Notes: generated from the letters alone by a model not told the origin. A stretch of 64,000 nt of DNA from an uncultured Dehalococcoidia bacterium (GCA_958296385.1 OY282494.1:1161416-1225415), one strand, 5' to 3'. Numbered from the stretch's first letter, positions 23,667 to 32,120 are shown. A program made the numbers and translations.

Positions 23667-24831
23667 ATTCTGCTACGGTCTGCCAGGCAACACCGTTGCG
23701 TAGGGCCGCGGAGGCGATGTCGTCATACTCGGGCGCTGCGCTAACTACTTTGCCGCCCAGCCACTTGCGCTTGACTCGTATCGGGCCATACTCCGTTTCC
23801 ACCGTCACCGTGTCGCGCTCGGCCACGTAGCGGCTTACCGGCCGCGTGCGCACTCCCAGGGTTGGCGTGTCGCGCAGGAATACTTCGGCGAGGCGGCTTT
23901 CCAAATCTGCCGGGCCCAGCGCCGACAGCAGGATGCCGGGGCGGTTTTTTTTCATCTGTATCGGCGTGTGCCACACATCCAGGGCGCCGGCGTCAAACAA
24001 CCTTGCCATCGCAAAGCCCAGCTGTTCGCCGGTGGCGTTGTCCAGGTTGGTTTCCAGCAGGATTATGTTGTCCTGCCAGCGGCCCACCGGGGCGGTTGCA
24101 TCCGCCGTTTCCCCCAGCCACAACCGCAACACGTTGGGAAACGTCGCCGGGTCTTTGCCGCCAATGCCTACTCCGATGCGGGCCAGCGTCATCGCGGGCT
24201 GGCGGAACTCGGCCAGCGTTGCAATCAGGGCGGCTCCGGTAGGGGTAGTCAGCTCGCCGGCACCGGCATAGATGGGGCGTTCCGGCGCGATGGACGCCTG
24301 CGACGTCGCAATGATTTCCAGCGTGGCCGGCGCCGGGTTACTGTACCCTCCGGGGCGGCGCGGCCCGGTAGCCTCTCCCAACACCAGCGGCGCAGCATAG
24401 ACCCGGTCAATGCCCAGATACTCGATCCCGGCAACTACTCCAACGACATCAACCAGCGTATCGGCGGTGCCCAGTTCGTCCAGATGCACCGCAGAACGTT
24501 CGTGGCCGTGGACGCGCGCCTCGGCGTCAAACAGAGCGTTCAGGACATCGGCGGATTTTGTCCGCACGCGATCCGACAGGCCAGCGGCATTATCTACCTT
24601 ATCCAGCATCTGCCGGGGCGAATACCGATCGTCGGCACGCACGTCCACTATGGCCCGCGTGCCGCGCACCTCGCACCGGACATCGGGCTTGGCCGCTACC
24701 GTTGCGCCGGAGATGCCCAGCGCATTAATAATCTGGGTGATTATATCCAGTGGAAGCCCGCCATCCAGCAGCGCCCCCAGCAGCATATCGCCGCTGGCCC
24801 CGCCTACGGACTGGATATAGGCGGTTTTCAT
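23626..24831 (-). CDS. larC: nickel-pincer cofactor biosynthesis protein LarC
   Basis: A 401-residue CTP-dependent nickel insertase that makes the nickel-pincer nucleotide cofactor. It has the GGASGDMLLGALLDGG start, HLDELGTADTLVDVVG, TPTGAALI and a C-terminal LETNLDNATGEQLGFAM...MKKNRPG region typical of LarC. Here it is one open frame, unlike the split larC1/larC2 of lactobacilli that is joined by programmed frameshift. The MKKNRPG segment is encoded by a run of eight A (plus-strand T 23945-23952). It overlaps larE by 4 bp (ATGA). Confidence 0.93.
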   Translation of the reverse strand: MKTAYIQSVGGASGDMLLGALLDGGLPLDIITQIINALGISGATVAAKPDVRCEVRGTRAIVDVRADDRYSPRQMLDKVDNAAGLSDRVRTKSADVLNALFDAEARVHGHERSAVHLDELGTADTLVDVVGVVAGIEYLGIDRVYAAPLVLGEATGPRRPGGYSNPAPATLEIIATSQASIAPERPIYAGAGELTTPTGAALIATLAEFRQPAMTLARIGVGIGGKDPATFPNVLRLWLGETADATAPVGRWQDNIILLETNLDNATGEQLGFAMARLFDAGALDVWHTPIQMKKNRPGILLSALGPADLESRLAEVFLRDTPTLGVRTRPVSRYVAERDTVTVETEYGPIRVKRKWLGGKVVSAAPEYDDIASAALRNGVAWQTVAESIRKLDPTGGTVP

Positions 24832-25709
24832 GGCTGGCCGGGAGTGCCGGTAGTACGTAATATGTCATTAAGACTGCCGGAGCGCAGGCCGCTCAAGTCC
24901 AGCGAAACCCACAAATACCCCAACGCCTTAAGCCGTCTGACTATCTCGGCGCGCCGCTCGAAAGCGAATTCCAGCTCGTGCTCGCCCACTTCTACTCGGC
25001 ACAATCGGTCATGGTGCCGCGCCCTGACTTCGCGCAGGCCCAACTCCCGGAGCGCATCCTCGGCTGCCTCAATGCGTTGCAGCGACTCAATGGTCACCGG
25101 CGTGCCATAAGGAATCCGCGACGACAGGCAAGGTTGGGCGGGTTTGTCCCACAGCGGCACGCCCAGCCAGCGGGCGGCCTCCCGCACCTGCGCTTTGTCC
25201 ATCTGCGCCTCCACCATCGGGCTGCGGACGTTATGTTCAGCGGCGGCGGTCATTCCGGGTCGGTAATCGCCCAAATCGTCGGTGTTCGCCCCGTTGACAA
25301 TCCAGTCAAAACCTTCGCCGGCTACTGCGGCCAACTGGTCATACAGCTCCGTCTTGCAGAAGTAGCACCGCTGCGGGCTGTTGGCGACATAGCCCTCACG
25401 GGCCAGTTCGGCTGTGCGGATAACCCGATGATTGATGCCGAAATCGGCGGCTACCTGCTCAGCATCGCTCAAGTCGCGGCTGGCCAGTGCCGGGGACACT
25501 GCGGTTACCGCCAGCGCGCGGTCGCCCAGCACGTGATGCGCCACCACCGCCAGCAGCGCGCTGTCCACGCCGCCGGAGTAGGCCACGATGACGGAACCCA
25601 TAGCGGACAACACAGCCTCCAACCGCCGCAGGCAGTCGGGCTGATGCTCGATGGGACGATGGATAATGGGCTGATGCACGCTTGGTTGATGTCCGTTATG
25701 TTGTGCCAT
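24828..25709 (-). CDS. larE: ATP-dependent sacrificial sulfur transferase LarE
   Basis: About 293 residues. It supplies sulfur to the nickel-pincer precursor, in some species by sacrificing its own cysteine. It has the PP-loop AYSGGVDSALLA, NGANTDDLGDYRPG, and PAQPCLSSRIPYG, whose Cys corresponds to the sulfur-donating Cys of the family. The ATG at 25709 is chosen, with an in-frame TTG at 25739 as the alternative; no clear ribosome binding site is seen for either. The 4-bp overlap with larC shows an operon. No larB or larA is visible nearby. Confidence 0.93.
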   Translation of the reverse strand: MAQHNGHQPSVHQPIIHRPIEHQPDCLRRLEAVLSAMGSVIVAYSGGVDSALLAVVAHHVLGDRALAVTAVSPALASRDLSDAEQVAADFGINHRVIRTAELAREGYVANSPQRCYFCKTELYDQLAAVAGEGFDWIVNGANTDDLGDYRPGMTAAAEHNVRSPMVEAQMDKAQVREAARWLGVPLWDKPAQPCLSSRIPYGTPVTIESLQRIEAAEDALRELGLREVRARHHDRLCRVEVGEHELEFAFERRAEIVRRLKALGYLWVSLDLSGLRSGSLNDILRTTGTPGQP

Positions 25710-25790
25710 AATATCCGCTATGCGACGGGTGAAACTCAAAACGCCGGGCCATTCTACTACAATCGTGGCAATGCGCTACCGAGGTTTGCG

Positions 25791-26156
25791 ATGACGGTTC
25801 AATCAATCAGCGCCATTACGCTGGCGGTGCGGGATATGGCGCGGGCGGTGGATTTTTACCAGCGGGGCGCCGGTTTGGGCATCCTGTACGGCGGCCCGGA
25901 GGCCGGTTTCACGTCGCTCCGCATCGGAGACGGCTACCTGAATCTGATACTGTCCCCGGATGCCGACGTGCGCTGGTGGGGGCGCTGCATCCTCTACGTT
26001 GACGACGTGGACGCCCACCACCGCCGTATGATTGACGCCGGCTTTACTCCCGACGGCGAACCTGCGGATGCCCCCTGGCGAGAACGCTACTACCATATCA
26101 CCGACCCGGATGGGCATGAAATCAGCTTTGCCCGCCCGCTGAACAGTAGGGCATGA
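25791..26156 (+). CDS. VOC (glyoxalase/bleomycin-resistance fold) protein
   Basis: A 121-residue single-domain vicinal-oxygen-chelate protein. It starts SISAITLAVRDMARAVDFY and has the metal-site type segment SLRIGDGYLNLIL, a long loop with the turn VDDVDAHHRRMIDAG, and ends ITDPDGHEISFARPL, where the Glu is a usual metal ligand. GAGG lies 6 nt before the ATG. It is divergent from larE by 81 bp. Substrate unknown. Confidence 0.88.
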   Translation: MTVQSISAITLAVRDMARAVDFYQRGAGLGILYGGPEAGFTSLRIGDGYLNLILSPDADVRWWGRCILYVDDVDAHHRRMIDAGFTPDGEPADAPWRERYYHITDPDGHEISFARPLNSRA

Positions 26157-26181
26157 CATTGAATCGGCGCGCCAGCGACGG

Positions 26182-26697
26182 TCACAGCTCCAGCACGTAC
26201 ATATACAGCGTCAAGCCGGTGTGCGGGAAAGCATGGTCTTCTGCCTCATGGTAGCCACGATGCGACAGAAAACTCATCGCCGCCGTCATGTGGTTGGCCG
26301 CCCATACGGTAGTGCGGGCGTAACCGGCGGCGCGGGCGAATTCTTCCGCTTTATCCATCAGCTGCGAGGCAACCCCCATGCGGCGGGCGTTGCGGGCAAC
26401 GGCCAGGCGTCGCACTTCCGCCTCCCGTTCGCCGCGCCGATAGATGCCGATGCAGCCCGCCGTTTCGTCGCCATGCTCGGCAACCCAAAAGTTGCTGCCC
26501 GGACGCTCCAGGTAACTGCGTCCAATGTCGGCCAAGTCGTGATTGATGGCCCCATCTAAAAACTCGCGGAATCCCTCCCGGTCTGCCTCGGTGTTGAGGT
26601 AACCCTCCGCAGCGTCCTCCCGGCCGTGCAGAAACAGCGCCCGAACCGACGGGCCGTCTGCGGGACGGAATTGGCGAATGTTTATCGTTGCTGGCAT
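26182..26697 (-). CDS. GNAT-family N-acetyltransferase
   Basis: A 171-residue acetyl-CoA-dependent transferase with the GNAT fold: beta-strand 4 (GCIGIYRR), the V/R-RxxGx(G/A)-type P-loop in LAVARNARRMGVASQLMDKA (motif A), then the YARTTVWAANHMTAAMSFLSHRGY motif B. The substrate is unknown. It starts 27 bp after the YchF-like gene and is read in the same direction, so likely cotranscribed. Confidence 0.9.
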   Translation of the reverse strand: MPATINIRQFRPADGPSVRALFLHGREDAAEGYLNTEADREGFREFLDGAINHDLADIGRSYLERPGSNFWVAEHGDETAGCIGIYRRGEREAEVRRLAVARNARRMGVASQLMDKAEEFARAAGYARTTVWAANHMTAAMSFLSHRGYHEAEDHAFPHTGLTLYMYVLEL

Positions 26698-26724
26698 GAT
26701 GCTCAGAGCAAAGGGCAGTAGCCG

Positions 26725-27816
26725 TCAGGTATTAATCAGGAAGTGGATTATGTCCCCATCCTTTACGGGATAGGTCTTGCCCTCAGAGCGCAGCAGCCCC
26801 TCTTTGCGCCCCTGGGCCATGGTGCCGCAGGCGCAGAAATCATCGTAGGCGATTACCTCAGCGCGTATGAAACCCCTGGTGAAATCGGTGTGGATGGTGC
26901 CGGCGGCGTCCACGGCCGGTATTGAACGCGGCACGCTCCACGCGCGCACCTCGTCGTCGCCGACGGTGAGAAATGATACCAGCCCCAGCGTTTCATAACT
27001 GGCGCGAATCACCTGAGCCGTGGCGGACTCGCCCAGACCCAAGTCATTGCGGAACTCGTCCGCCTCCTCCGGCTCCATCAGGCCCAACTCGGCTTCCACT
27101 CTGGCGCTGATGCTGACTTCTCCGATGCCCAGCGTGAGGTCGGCGTCAATATCCAGGTCGGCCAGGCGCAGCGGGTCGGCGCCCTCGTCGGTGTTGAGAA
27201 CTGCGATGACTGCCTTATCGGTGAGCAACTGGTAATTGAGCAGAAAAGACCGCTCGGAATCGGTGAGTTGCTGCCGTCGCAAAGGAACCCCGGCATCCAG
27301 GGCCGCCCGGGCTTTCTCCACCGCATCCTTGTGGCGCATTACCATGGGACGCTCGGCCGGCTTGGTTTTGTTCATCTGGTCAGCCAGCCGCTGGGATGCG
27401 CGTTCCAAGACTTCAAGGTCAGCAAAACTCAGCTCGCTGAGCATGGCCTCCAAGTCGCGGGCCGGGTCAACCGCGCCATCGGGATGAGGAACCGCGTCGC
27501 TGTGAAACGCCCGCACCACCACCAGGAACGCCGCCGCCGATTGCAGCACGTTGCGGTAGCGCCCGCTGATTCCCTGAGACTTGGCCATAGACTCGGGGCC
27601 GGGCAAATCGGAGTAGCGGATTTCGGCCGGCACAACCCGGCGGGGATGGTAAATGTCGGCCAGAAAATCCAGCCGAGGGTCCGGCACCTTTACCACGCCG
27701 AGGTGCATCTCGGTAGCAGAGCCGGACGCGCCGCTGGCGTCGGATTTGCCCAGGGTCAGAGCGTCAAAGAGCGTAGTCTTGCCCGATTGCGGCAGACCGA
27801 TGATTACAATGTCCAA
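26725..27816 (-). CDS. ychF: YchF-like GTPase/ATPase with TGS-type C-terminus
   Basis: A 363-residue Obg-superfamily P-loop protein. G1 is GLPQSGKTTLFDAL (the usual YchF sequence is GLPNVGKSTLFNAL), followed by a switch region with DLPGPES, a coiled-coil insert (about 135-190) and a C-terminal DUF933/TGS-like domain ending KTYPVKDGDIIHFLIN. The altered P-loop and lack of the classic NVGKS suggest a diverged member. Family relatives bind ribosomes and help in translation or stress response; that role is inferred here. Confidence 0.75.
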   Translation of the reverse strand: MDIVIIGLPQSGKTTLFDALTLGKSDASGASGSATEMHLGVVKVPDPRLDFLADIYHPRRVVPAEIRYSDLPGPESMAKSQGISGRYRNVLQSAAAFLVVVRAFHSDAVPHPDGAVDPARDLEAMLSELSFADLEVLERASQRLADQMNKTKPAERPMVMRHKDAVEKARAALDAGVPLRRQQLTDSERSFLLNYQLLTDKAVIAVLNTDEGADPLRLADLDIDADLTLGIGEVSISARVEAELGLMEPEEADEFRNDLGLGESATAQVIRASYETLGLVSFLTVGDDEVRAWSVPRSIPAVDAAGTIHTDFTRGFIRAEVIAYDDFCACGTMAQGRKEGLLRSEGKTYPVKDGDIIHFLINT

Positions 27817-27865
27817 TGCTTATGATACCAAGTTGAGAGTGTACGATTTTGGGAGCGCCGGGCGG

Positions 27866-28360
27866 AGTGTGCGGCGGCATCAGGAATCGCTGGCGGATGC
27901 GCCCCGCAGGATTTTAATGACCTCATCAGGGGTAACCTGGACTCCGCCGCCATTGCGCTCGCTGAGGTTTCCCAACTCTTCAATGATACGCTGGCGTTCC
28001 TGTTCTCGACCTTGTTCTCGGCCCTCCTCCCGTCCCTCTTCTCGGCCCACCTTTCGGCCCTCTTCTCTGTATTTTTTAATGGCTGCCGGGATTAACAGTA
28101 CCATGCGTCCAGTTACCTCCAAAAGGATTGCCACCAAGAGGGCCAGGCCCGCCGCCGCGCCGAAAATGGCGGCCAGCAGATATATGACTTCATTCCCATG
28201 CTCTTGGAACGGCGGGTATTTCCACAGGCCAACGCCCACTCCGGCAAGGTACACCAGATAGTAGGCTACCCAATAGCTGCCGGCTACTTTTCTGACGGAT
28301 TCCATTTTAGCACAGCGAGAGTGCCGACGCCCTGGTCGGTGGTAGGGATGATTGCGAACC
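27866..28360. repeat. tandem duplication unit A
   Basis: This stretch, including the gene at 27880-28305 and about 55 bp upstream of it, closely matches 28403-28880. The similarity covers coding sequence, the shared ATG context (GTGCTAAAATG) and part of the upstream flank, so the duplicate carried its own start region. Confidence 0.85.
27880..28305 (-). CDS. small membrane protein with coiled-coil tail, tandem copy A
   Basis: A 141-residue protein of unrecognised family. Two hydrophobic helices (YWVAYYLVYLAGVGVGLW, then a long stretch VIYLLAAIFGAAAGLALLVAILLEV) are followed by a charged REEGR/REQGR repeat predicted to form a coiled coil and a C-terminal TPDEVIKILRG helix. The ATG at 28305 is chosen because its context is identical to that of the second copy. 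Differences from copy B lie mainly in the number of Glu/Arg-Gly repeat units. Function unknown. Confidence 0.7.
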   Translation of the reverse strand: MESVRKVAGSYWVAYYLVYLAGVGVGLWKYPPFQEHGNEVIYLLAAIFGAAAGLALLVAILLEVTGRMVLLIPAAIKKYREEGRKVGREEGREEGREQGREQERQRIIEELGNLSERNGGGVQVTPDEVIKILRGASASDS

Positions 28361-28402
28361 ACCCTTAGGAGGATGTGTTCCTTCGGGCGCGCTAATCAAA
28401 GC

Positions 28403-28880
28403 AGAGCGGCGGTGTCAGGAATCGCTGGTGGATGCGCTCCGCAGGATTTTAATGACCTCATCAGGGGTAACCTGGACTTCGCCGCCGTTGCGCTCGCTAA
28501 GACGCCCCAACACCTCAATGATGCGCTGGCGTTCTTGTTCTCGACCTTGTTCCCGGCCCTCTGCCCTGCCTTCCTCCCGGCCCTCGTCTCTGTACTTTTT
28601 TATTGCTGCCGGTATTAACAGTACCATGCGTCCGGTTACCTCCAAAAGGATTGCTACCAAGAGGGCGACGCCCGCCGCTGCGCCGAAAATGGCGGCCAGC
28701 AGGTATATGACTTCATTGCCATGCTCTTGGAACGGCGGGTATTTCCACAGGCCAACGCCCACTCCGGCAAGGTACACCAGATAGTAGGCTACCCAATAAC
28801 TGCCGGCTGCTTTTCTGACGGATTCCATTTTAGCACGGCGGGAATGTTAGCGCTCTGGCTGGTGGTAGAGGCTATTGCGA
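28403..28880. repeat. tandem duplication unit B
   Basis: Second unit of the tandem pair described at 27866-28360, with scattered substitutions and a length change in the Glu/Arg repeat. Confidence 0.85.
28415..28828 (-). CDS. small membrane protein with coiled-coil tail, tandem copy B
   Basis: A 137-residue paralog of the gene at 27880-28305. It has nearly identical membrane helices and C-terminal helix (TPDEVIKILRS), with the Glu/Arg-Gly repeat shorter by a few residues. It lies upstream of copy A and is read in the same direction. The two reading frames are both intact, so the duplication is recent or maintained. Confidence 0.7.
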   Translation of the reverse strand: MESVRKAAGSYWVAYYLVYLAGVGVGLWKYPPFQEHGNEVIYLLAAIFGAAAGVALLVAILLEVTGRMVLLIPAAIKKYRDEGREEGRAEGREQGREQERQRIIEVLGRLSERNGGEVQVTPDEVIKILRSASTSDS

Positions 28881-28926
28881 AACTGCGCTCATAACAGCCT
28901 GGTTCTCCACCCGGTTTCGCGATTTG

Positions 28927-30099
28927 CTAGGTGGCTAGTACAACGGTTCCGGTTGAGGACAGTGAGCCTCCGGTGCCATTGACTATGCTGGTGGCTGCCG
29001 GCTGGTTTGTGGAGCCTTTGCGGTGAACCTGGCGTTCTCCGCACTCGCCACGCAGTTGGCGCACTGCTTCTACCAGCAGGAAACTGCCGTACATTCCGGG
29101 GTGGCTGTAGGACAGGCCGCCGCCGTTGGTGTTCAGGGCGAAATCGCCGCCGGGGGCGGTGCGCTGGTTGGCGACGAAATCGGGGCCCTCGCCGGGGCCG
29201 CAGAATCCCAGGCCCTCAATTGTTACCAGCGTGGTGTAGGTGAACGAATCGTAAATCATCGTCAGGTCGATGTCGTCGTGGGTCAGGCCGGCGCGTTGCA
29301 GCGACAATGGCCCGGTCTCCCTTGACCAGGTTGACGTGTGGTTGGGCATGAAGCTGATGAGGTTATGGTCGTGGCCTTCGGCGGCGCCCAGCACCCACAC
29401 CGGCTCTTTCCGGCAGTTGCGGGCGTTTTCGGCGGTGGTCACGATGATGGCGGCGCCGGAGTCGGTGACCAGGCAGCAGTCAAACAGGTGGAACGGCCAG
29501 GCCACCCAGCGGGATTCGTGGTAGTCGTCAAAAGTCATGGCCGCATCGTGCATCATCGCCATCGGGTTCAGGTTCGCCCACTTGCGGGTGGACACGGCAA
29601 TCTCGGCCAGCGCCTGGCGCGTGCGCTCCTCGCCGTACTCGTGCATATAGCGGGTGCAGGCCATCGCGTAGTTGATGGGCTGCCCAATCATCCCGTAGGG
29701 CGTTTCGTACTGGGCCACGGGGAGGTTGCGGTCCGGCGGGACGCCGACGCGCTGGGAACGCCCGGCCTGGCCGTGGGTGATTAGCACGGTGTCGCAGTAG
29801 CCGGCGCGGATGGCGGCGGCGGCGTGGGCGACGTGGATGACGAATGACGAGCCGCCCACCGAGGTGTTGTCGGTGAAAGACGGCTGCAATCCGAAGTACT
29901 CGGCGGTGGCCAGCGTGCTGAAGCCGGCCGTCATCAAGCCGTTGACGTCGGACATCCGCAGCCCGGCGTCGGCCAGCGCGTTGTGAGCCGCCTCAGCGTG
30001 ATGCTGCAACGAGGATTTACCGGGCACCCGCCCCATCTGGTCTGATTCGGCAACGCCGACGATAGCGATTTCGCGTTCACGCTGTGCAGTGCTGGCCAT
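28927..30099 (-). CDS. thiolase-family protein (acetyl-CoA acetyltransferase-like)
   Basis: A 390-residue thiolase-fold protein of the lipid-transfer/SCPx-thiolase-like branch. It starts REIAIVGVAESDQMG, has LQHHAEAAHNALADAGL, the SVGGSSFVIHVAHAAAAIRAG active-region segment in which the usual catalytic Cys is Ser (GGSS), and C-terminal NTNGGGLSYSHPGMYG with GTGGSLSSTGTVVL. Ser in place of Cys is typical of this branch and suggests aldol/retro-aldol rather than thiolase chemistry. The ATG at 30099 has GGGAG 8 nt upstream. No DUF35 (OB-fold) partner, usual for this branch, is seen next to it. Confidence 0.88.
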   Translation of the reverse strand: MASTAQREREIAIVGVAESDQMGRVPGKSSLQHHAEAAHNALADAGLRMSDVNGLMTAGFSTLATAEYFGLQPSFTDNTSVGGSSFVIHVAHAAAAIRAGYCDTVLITHGQAGRSQRVGVPPDRNLPVAQYETPYGMIGQPINYAMACTRYMHEYGEERTRQALAEIAVSTRKWANLNPMAMMHDAAMTFDDYHESRWVAWPFHLFDCCLVTDSGAAIIVTTAENARNCRKEPVWVLGAAEGHDHNLISFMPNHTSTWSRETGPLSLQRAGLTHDDIDLTMIYDSFTYTTLVTIEGLGFCGPGEGPDFVANQRTAPGGDFALNTNGGGLSYSHPGMYGSFLLVEAVRQLRGECGERQVHRKGSTNQPAATSIVNGTGGSLSSTGTVVLAT

Positions 30100-30238
30100 A
30101 GTTAAATCTCCCGGCAACGCCCGTTATTCAATGATAGAACCCATGATAGAGCCTGATATGCAATCCAGGCTTCGGCGCCAAGATGTTACAACATTCCCCG
30201 GCTTGCGACAATCAGCGACAGCGGCGGCGGGGTTGGGC

Positions 30239-30276
30239 TATACTGGATGACGGTAATCGCCCGGCTTGCTGCCGGG
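30239..30276 (+). promoter_or_regulatory. candidate promoter and leader hairpin of the EVE gene
   Basis: TATACT (30239-30244) is a possible -10, and a perfect 6-bp stem-loop CCCGGC/GCCGGG (30260-30276) lies in the leader before the ATG at 30296. The 12-nt string around TATACTGGATGA recurs before the Septu operon at 21493-21504. The -35 is unclear. Confidence 0.35.
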
Positions 30277-30295
30277 AGTGTCCTGGGGAACTTTC

Positions 30296-31069
30296 ATGCC
30301 GCATAACTTCTGGATGATTAACTGCAACGAGCAGAATTTCAACATTACGCGGGAGTTGGGGTTCTCCCGCCAGGGCTTGAAGGCCGAATACCGCCGCAAG
30401 GTGCAGCGGGTGGAACCCGGCGACCGCGTCATTTACTACGTTACCGGGATTCGGGCCTTTACGGCTACTGCCACCGTCACCAAGTCTTATGAGGAGGTGA
30501 GCTCCGGCCCATGGGTGAAAGAGGGCAAGACCATCTGGCCTTACCGCATCGGCATCCGTCCCGACGTGATACTGGAGAAATCGCAGTACATTGACGCCGG
30601 GCTGCTGGCCTACCGGCTGGAATACATCCGCAAGTGGCCGCCGGAGGACTGGCATCTGGCCTTTCAGGGCAACCTGCACCTGCTGTCAAAAAGCGACTTT
30701 TTCCTGCTGGAATGCGAGATGCTGAAGTTGCGGGACGGGCGGGACAAAGCCCTGCTGGAGATCGACGCGCGGGTAGCCGCCGAGACGGAACGGGTCAACG
30801 CGCAGCGGGAACGCCGCCGGCGAACCGCCAACCGCGCCCCCGGCCAACCGGCCCGGACACAGCGAAACGGCGCCGGCGAAACGCGTCAAGGCGAACCGTC
30901 GGCACCGGAACCGGCCGTGCCGGCGGTTCTGCCGGAACGGGAGGAGGCCGGCAAAGGCGTTCCGGAACGCACGGCTAACCGGCGTCCGCGGCCGGCAAGC
31001 GCATCACGCCGTCCTAACCGACAACAAGGCCGGCGAACTGCGCCGCCGCAGCCTGGCGAGGGTGAGTGA
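30296..31069 (+). CDS. EVE-domain protein with basic disordered tail
   Basis: A 257-residue protein. The N-terminal 140 or so residues read as an EVE domain (NFWMINCNEQNF, GDRVIYYVTG, FTATATVTK), a PUA/YTH-like fold that binds modified bases and often neighbours restriction or RNA-processing systems. The remainder (about 165-257) is Arg/Pro/Glu-rich and likely disordered. GGGGA lies 8 nt before the ATG; a TTG at 30266 is in frame but has no better support. It lies near tmRNA and a repeat copy. Function unknown. Confidence 0.8.
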   Translation: MPHNFWMINCNEQNFNITRELGFSRQGLKAEYRRKVQRVEPGDRVIYYVTGIRAFTATATVTKSYEEVSSGPWVKEGKTIWPYRIGIRPDVILEKSQYIDAGLLAYRLEYIRKWPPEDWHLAFQGNLHLLSKSDFFLLECEMLKLRDGRDKALLEIDARVAAETERVNAQRERRRRTANRAPGQPARTQRNGAGETRQGEPSAPEPAVPAVLPEREEAGKGVPERTANRRPRPASASRRPNRQQGRRTAPPQPGEGE

Positions 31070-31140
31070 CGCTCAGTGCGACGGGGCGCTTGGGATGACA
31101 GCGGGGGCGCGCGATTGGATGGTGGCATAATGGATTCTCC

Positions 31141-31573
31141 GGTTGGTATCGGGCGTGTGTGGTATCGGGCGGTGGGTTCGGTTTGGTTTGATTGGTGTTG
31201 GTGTCGGAGATTCAAGTCGTTGTCAGCCCTACGGCCGGAGGTTGGTACGCAACTATTTTGGACCTTCATTTTACGTGTCCTGCCCTAATGAGAGGCAGCA
31301 CGCGGGCTGAAGCTCGATACCCTGCGGAGGCAGCCCACGCCGTGAAAGCGGGGATGGGACTACCCTTGCCGATTGCGATTTTTTGCTGACTGGCCGTTTT
31401 TGACTTGAATCTCCGGCGGTTGTGCTAGCGGTGTGATGGCCCCGGTTCCTCAGGGGATGTTCTCGAGCGAGGACGGCTGAGGGGGGATTGGTTGGTTGAT
31501 TTGCCCGATAGATGTATGTTACCGAACTGACGTGCCTTTGGCAAGAGGTTGGCGTCGCTGATTTTTGGATTTG
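31141..31573 (-). repeat. dispersed repeat, copy 3 (inverted)
   Basis: Inverted copy of the element at 1177-1600 and very close to it. It has TATCGGGC twice (31147, 31163), GCCCGATA once at the far end (31503-31510), and the inner perfect 13-bp inverted repeat GGAGATTCAAGTC (31206-31218)/GACTTGAATCTCC (31402-31414). The adjacent GGGGGAAAT palindrome of the other copies is absent here. The gene-free stretch 31070-31697 is this repeat plus about 120 bp with nothing recognised before the tmRNA promoter. Confidence 0.85.
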
Positions 31574-31674
31574 GAGGGGGATTTTGACGGGGCAATGACC
31601 GTTGGGGATGGTGGGCGATTGGTGCGCTGGCGGCGGGTGTGCTCAAAGTAGTTCGGGCAAGGCGGCGTTTGCGG

Positions 31675-31703
31675 TTCGCATTGGGGGGTTGGTGTGGTAT
31701 TAT
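31675..31703 (+). promoter_or_regulatory. candidate ssrA promoter with extended -10
   Basis: TTCGCA (31675-31680), a 17-nt spacer and TATTAT (31698-31703) preceded by TG-G, an extended -10. A start near 31710 would give a leader of about 37 nt before the mature tmRNA 5' end at 31747. Confidence 0.5.
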
Positions 31704-31746
31704 GGGTGTAAGCGGGGCCGGGGCGTTGCTTTGGTCTCGTGGTAGT

Positions 31747-32103
31747 TGGGGACGCGCGGGTTCGACAGGGGCGGTCTCTGACGGATTGCAAGCCGAGGTT
31801 GCTGCTGTCCTCGTTAAAAATGGTGGCGAACAAGTAACTGGCGAACGTGAATTCGCACTAGCCGCTTAAGGCGGCTACGTCTGCCGCCGGGTGGTCCGGA
31901 AACCGGCGATCAGACGTCCATATTTTCCGGGATGCTACCCTCACGACACCGATAGTCGGGGGCCATAGATTTATCGGCTGGCTGTTGCGGAATCCCGTCG
32001 GCGAGAGTCCGCAGTGGCGAGAATAAACCGCCGGACAAGCTTGTAGTACATCTGCTCAGGGAAGTTTCTGGACGGGGAGTTCGACTCTCCCCCGTCTCCA
32101 CCA
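31747..32103 (+). ncRNA. ssrA: transfer-messenger RNA (tmRNA)
   Basis: About 357 nt. The 5' end GGGGACG pairs with CGTCTCC (32093-32099) to form the acceptor stem. The T-arm GTTCGACTC and an encoded CCA (32101-32103) complete the tRNA-like domain. The conserved GGTTCGACAGGGGC lies at the 5' end. An internal reading frame ends at 31869 and encodes a tag finishing in GEREFALAA before TAA; the exact resume codon is not certain (frame upstream reads VKNGGEQVT). It rescues stalled ribosomes by trans-translation and marks the peptides for proteolysis. A strong terminator follows. Confidence 0.95.
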
Positions 32104-32120
32104 ATTCCGCTATCCATTTT

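Noticed and set aside
31192-31389. HicB-like reading frame inside repeat copy 3 (EIQVVVSPTAGGWYATILDL)
   Set aside because: The frame looks vaguely like a HicB-type antitoxin, but it is disrupted by indels in copies 1 and 2 and has no HicA partner, so coding is unlikely.
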